Positions 62,096 through 64,000 of a stretch of DNA of 64,000 nucleotides are shown in pieces (positions within the stretch are counted from its first letter, which is position 1; each line of letters starts with the position of its first letter). The stretch covers positions 62,001 to 126,000 of the forward strand of contig JAVBWI010000006.1 in the NCBI GenBank assembly GCA_036677445.1, given 5' to 3'. The notes under the pieces were generated by a model. The model was not told the DNA's origin. It saw only the letters and a list, made by a program, of their open reading frames with translations, and searched no databases. The stretch is from JAVBWI01 sp036677445 (GTDB taxonomy: Bacteria > Bacillota > Clostridia > Christensenellales > CAG-138). A program made the translations under genes and the position numbers.

Positions 62096-63376
62096 ATGGA
62101 TTTGGTTCCGGATATGTTTCCCGCGCTTGCGGCCTCCGCCCAGGCGGTCAACGCCGTGCTTGAGGCCGAACGGCAATTGCAAGATGTATTTGCGCGGGTA
62201 GACGCCATTGAGGCGGTCAACCAGTGGAAGGTGCTGCATGCTTTCCAGCAGGAAGGCATTGCGCAGCGTCATTTTGCACCCACAACAGGCTATGGATATG
62301 ACGATATCGGCCGTGATTCGCTCGAACGCATGTTTGCGCGCGCGTTGGATGCGGAGGATGCTTTGGTGCGCCCGCAGATCGTCAACGGCACGCATGCGCT
62401 GTACCTGACGCTATCAGGCCTGCTGCGCCCAAATGACACGCTGCTGTGTATCACCGGCAAACCGTATGACACGCTGGAACAGGCCATCGGCGCAAAAGGC
62501 GGCGCGGGGTTCGGTTCCCTGCAGGAATATGGAATAGGCTATCAGGAAGTCGGGCTGAAAAACGATACGATCGATTTACCAGCCGTGTTGAAAGCGTTGG
62601 AGGATAAGCGCATCCGCATGGTGTATGTACAGCGTTCGCGCGGGTATGCCTGGCGGGAGGCAATATCGCTTGCAGCGCTGCGGGATGTGTTTTCCGAAAT
62701 AAAACGTATACGGCCGGATATAATCATCGCGGTGGACAACTGCTATGGCGAATTTACCTGCACCGGGGAGCCGACGACCGTAGGCGCGGATGTGATCGCG
62801 GGTTCGCTCATTAAAAACCCGGGCGGCGGCCTGGCGCCTACGGGCGGGTATATCGCCGGAAAAACAGAATATGTCGAGCGTATTGCCCACCGGCTGACTG
62901 TACCGGGCATGGGGCGGGAGGTAGGTTCCTATGCGGGTTCCTATGCGCCGTTCTACCAGGGATTGTTTTTAGCGCCGCATGTGACCGCGCAAAGCCTGAA
63001 ATCCGCCGCGCTGTTCGCGCGCACGTTTGAGAACGCGGGCATGACCACCATGCCGTCCAGCCTCGCCGAGCGGTCGGATATTATTCAATCCCTACGCCTC
63101 CCAAGTAAGGAAGCGCTGATCGCCTTCTGCCAAAGCATACAAAAAGCCGCCCCTATCGACAGCTTTGTAACGCCGGAGCCTTGGGACATGCCGGGTTACA
63201 GCCATCAGGTGATCATGGCGGCGGGTACGTTCGTGCAGGGAGCTTCCATAGAGCTAAGCGCCGATGCGCCGATCAAGGAACCTTATATTGCATATATTCA
63301 GGGGGCGCTGACCTATGCGCACGGGCGTATAGGCGCCATGCTGGCGCTGGACGCGCTAATAAAAAGCGAGGCTTAG
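62096..63376 (+). CDS. ynbB: PLP-dependent 'aluminium resistance' / methionine gamma-lyase family protein (YnbB)
   Basis: 426 residues of the Cys/Met-metabolism-like PLP family labelled aluminium resistance protein. Landmarks: TTGYGYDDIGRDSLERMFAR, QIVNGTHALYLTLSGLLRPN, VDNCYGEFTCTGEPTTVGAD and the lysine in IAGSLIKNPGGGLAPTGGYI. Substrate is unproven. In Bacillus ynbB lies a few genes after hfq. ATG 62096 is eight bases after aggaagg. Its stop overlaps the lexA stop by four bases. Confidence 0.9.
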   Translation: MDLVPDMFPALAASAQAVNAVLEAERQLQDVFARVDAIEAVNQWKVLHAFQQEGIAQRHFAPTTGYGYDDIGRDSLERMFARALDAEDALVRPQIVNGTHALYLTLSGLLRPNDTLLCITGKPYDTLEQAIGAKGGAGFGSLQEYGIGYQEVGLKNDTIDLPAVLKALEDKRIRMVYVQRSRGYAWREAISLAALRDVFSEIKRIRPDIIIAVDNCYGEFTCTGEPTTVGADVIAGSLIKNPGGGLAPTGGYIAGKTEYVERIAHRLTVPGMGREVGSYAGSYAPFYQGLFLAPHVTAQSLKSAALFARTFENAGMTTMPSSLAERSDIIQSLRLPSKEALIAFCQSIQKAAPIDSFVTPEPWDMPGYSHQVIMAAGTFVQGASIELSADAPIKEPYIAYIQGALTYAHGRIGAMLALDALIKSEA

Positions 63377-63996
63377 TAACTGCGCATTAGGCCGATGACC
63401 TTGCCCACGACCTCCACGTCGTTGTATGCGACATAGATGGGCTGCATAGTCGTATTTTCCGGCTGCAGCCGCACGCGGCCGTTGTCCTTATCCTCAAAAA
63501 AGCGCTTTACGGTAGCCCGCTCGCCCTGTATGCGCGCGACAACGATATCGCCGTTATTAACCTGCAAACCGTTGTGCACCACGATGTAGTCGCCATGGAA
63601 CATGCCCGCGTCGATCATGCTGCTGCCTTCGACCTTTAATAAAAAGACCTCATCCTTGCGTGCGCCGTGCAGCAGCTGCGGCGGAAGTATGAACTCATCT
63701 TCAATGTTTTCGACCGCGAGGATGGGCGTACCGGCCGCGACATTGCCCACCAGTGGGACAGGCATGCCGACAGCGCTTGCCTGTGGTTCGGTGATGACCA
63801 GAGAACGCTGCTTTGCCGGATTGCGCTGTATCAGCCCGTTTTGTTCGAGCCTGGTCAAATGCGCGTGCACGGTGGAGGTGGAAGCAAGCCCCACAGCTGA
63901 GCAGATCTCACGGACGGTAGGAGGAAAACTGTTTTTTTCATAGTATGACACAATAAAATCGTAGATTGCCTTCTGGGGATTGCTCAGTTTTTTCAT
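63373..63996 (-). CDS. lexA: LexA repressor
   Basis: 207 residues, complete. Winged helix (1-65: FPPTVREICSAVGLASTSTV), cleavage site A88-G89 in GNVAAGTPI, catalytic S126 (EGSSMIDAG) and K164 (ERATVKRFF). RecA-stimulated self-cleavage lifts SOS repression. Its promoter and operators are outside the window. Convergent with ynbB. Confidence 0.96.
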   Translation of the reverse strand: MKKLSNPQKAIYDFIVSYYEKNSFPPTVREICSAVGLASTSTVHAHLTRLEQNGLIQRNPAKQRSLVITEPQASAVGMPVPLVGNVAAGTPILAVENIEDEFILPPQLLHGARKDEVFLLKVEGSSMIDAGMFHGDYIVVHNGLQVNNGDIVVARIQGERATVKRFFEDKDNGRVRLQPENTTMQPIYVAYNDVEVVGKVIGLMRSY

Positions 63997-64000
63997 GGTG

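Overview
The window is about 64 kb of gene-dense chromosome (GC near 50-55 % by eye) from a motile, endospore-forming member of the Clostridia (Firmicutes). This rests on the sequence: a Gram-positive style flagellar operon (FliA, FlgM, FlgN, YvyF, FliW, CsrA, a SwrB-like protein), a complete spoIIIA operon, spo0A, spoIVB, a SpoIIM-like gene, an Asp23/AmaP/DUF2273 set and Firmicute gene order. A Christensenellales-like lineage is possible but not provable from here. I see no prophage, insertion sequence, CRISPR array or rRNA.

Layout. 1-10.6 kb (+): end of a flagellar operon, from a PilZ protein and sigma-28 through hook/rod and hook-filament junction genes to fliW-csrA. 10.8-20.8 kb: VanW/G5 protein (-), glutamine-dependent NAD synthetase, then dgt-dnaG-rpoD (+), an orphan DNA methyltransferase and a GntR/FCD regulator (-). 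21.0-31.3 kb (+): spoIIIAA-AH, Asp23-AmaP-DUF2273, nusB, folD, xseA-xseB, ispA. 31.3-38.8 kb (-): spo0A, spoIVB, recN, argR, nadK, tlyA, a CorB-like membrane protein and, just upstream of it, a large structured noncoding RNA with its own promoter that I identify as OLE RNA with its partner OapA. 38.9-48.7 kb: spoIIM-like, deoB, punA, vanZ (+); birA, recX and a Cys-rich protein (-); a secreted PG-binding protein (+); a PPi-type phosphofructokinase (-); a DUF5685 / J-domain / membrane protein operon (+). 48.8-54.2 kb: guaB and a LarE-like PP-loop protein (+), rsgA with a small upstream ORF, an AraC/GyrI-like regulator and eight tRNA genes (-). 54.4-64 kb: miaB, ylbF, mutS, mutL, miaA, hfq and a PLP-dependent 'aluminium resistance' family gene (+), with lexA (-) at the end.

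How it fits together. The flagellar block couples checkpoint regulators (FlgM with FliA; FliW with CsrA) to the structural genes they govern. The 21-39 kb region is the classic Firmicute sporulation, isoprenoid and DNA-repair neighbourhood, but the spo0A-to-OLE block points opposite to its usual direction: turned around, it reads ispA-OLE-oapA-tlyA-nadK-argR-recN-spoIVB-spo0A, the known order except that dxs is absent. The most interesting items are the OLE RNA/OapA locus and that inversion. Next come a Spo0A receiver lacking one conserved acidic residue, a LarE-like protein with altered motifs, a DUF5685/J-domain operon of unknown job, and a putative 19-codon ORF ahead of rsgA.
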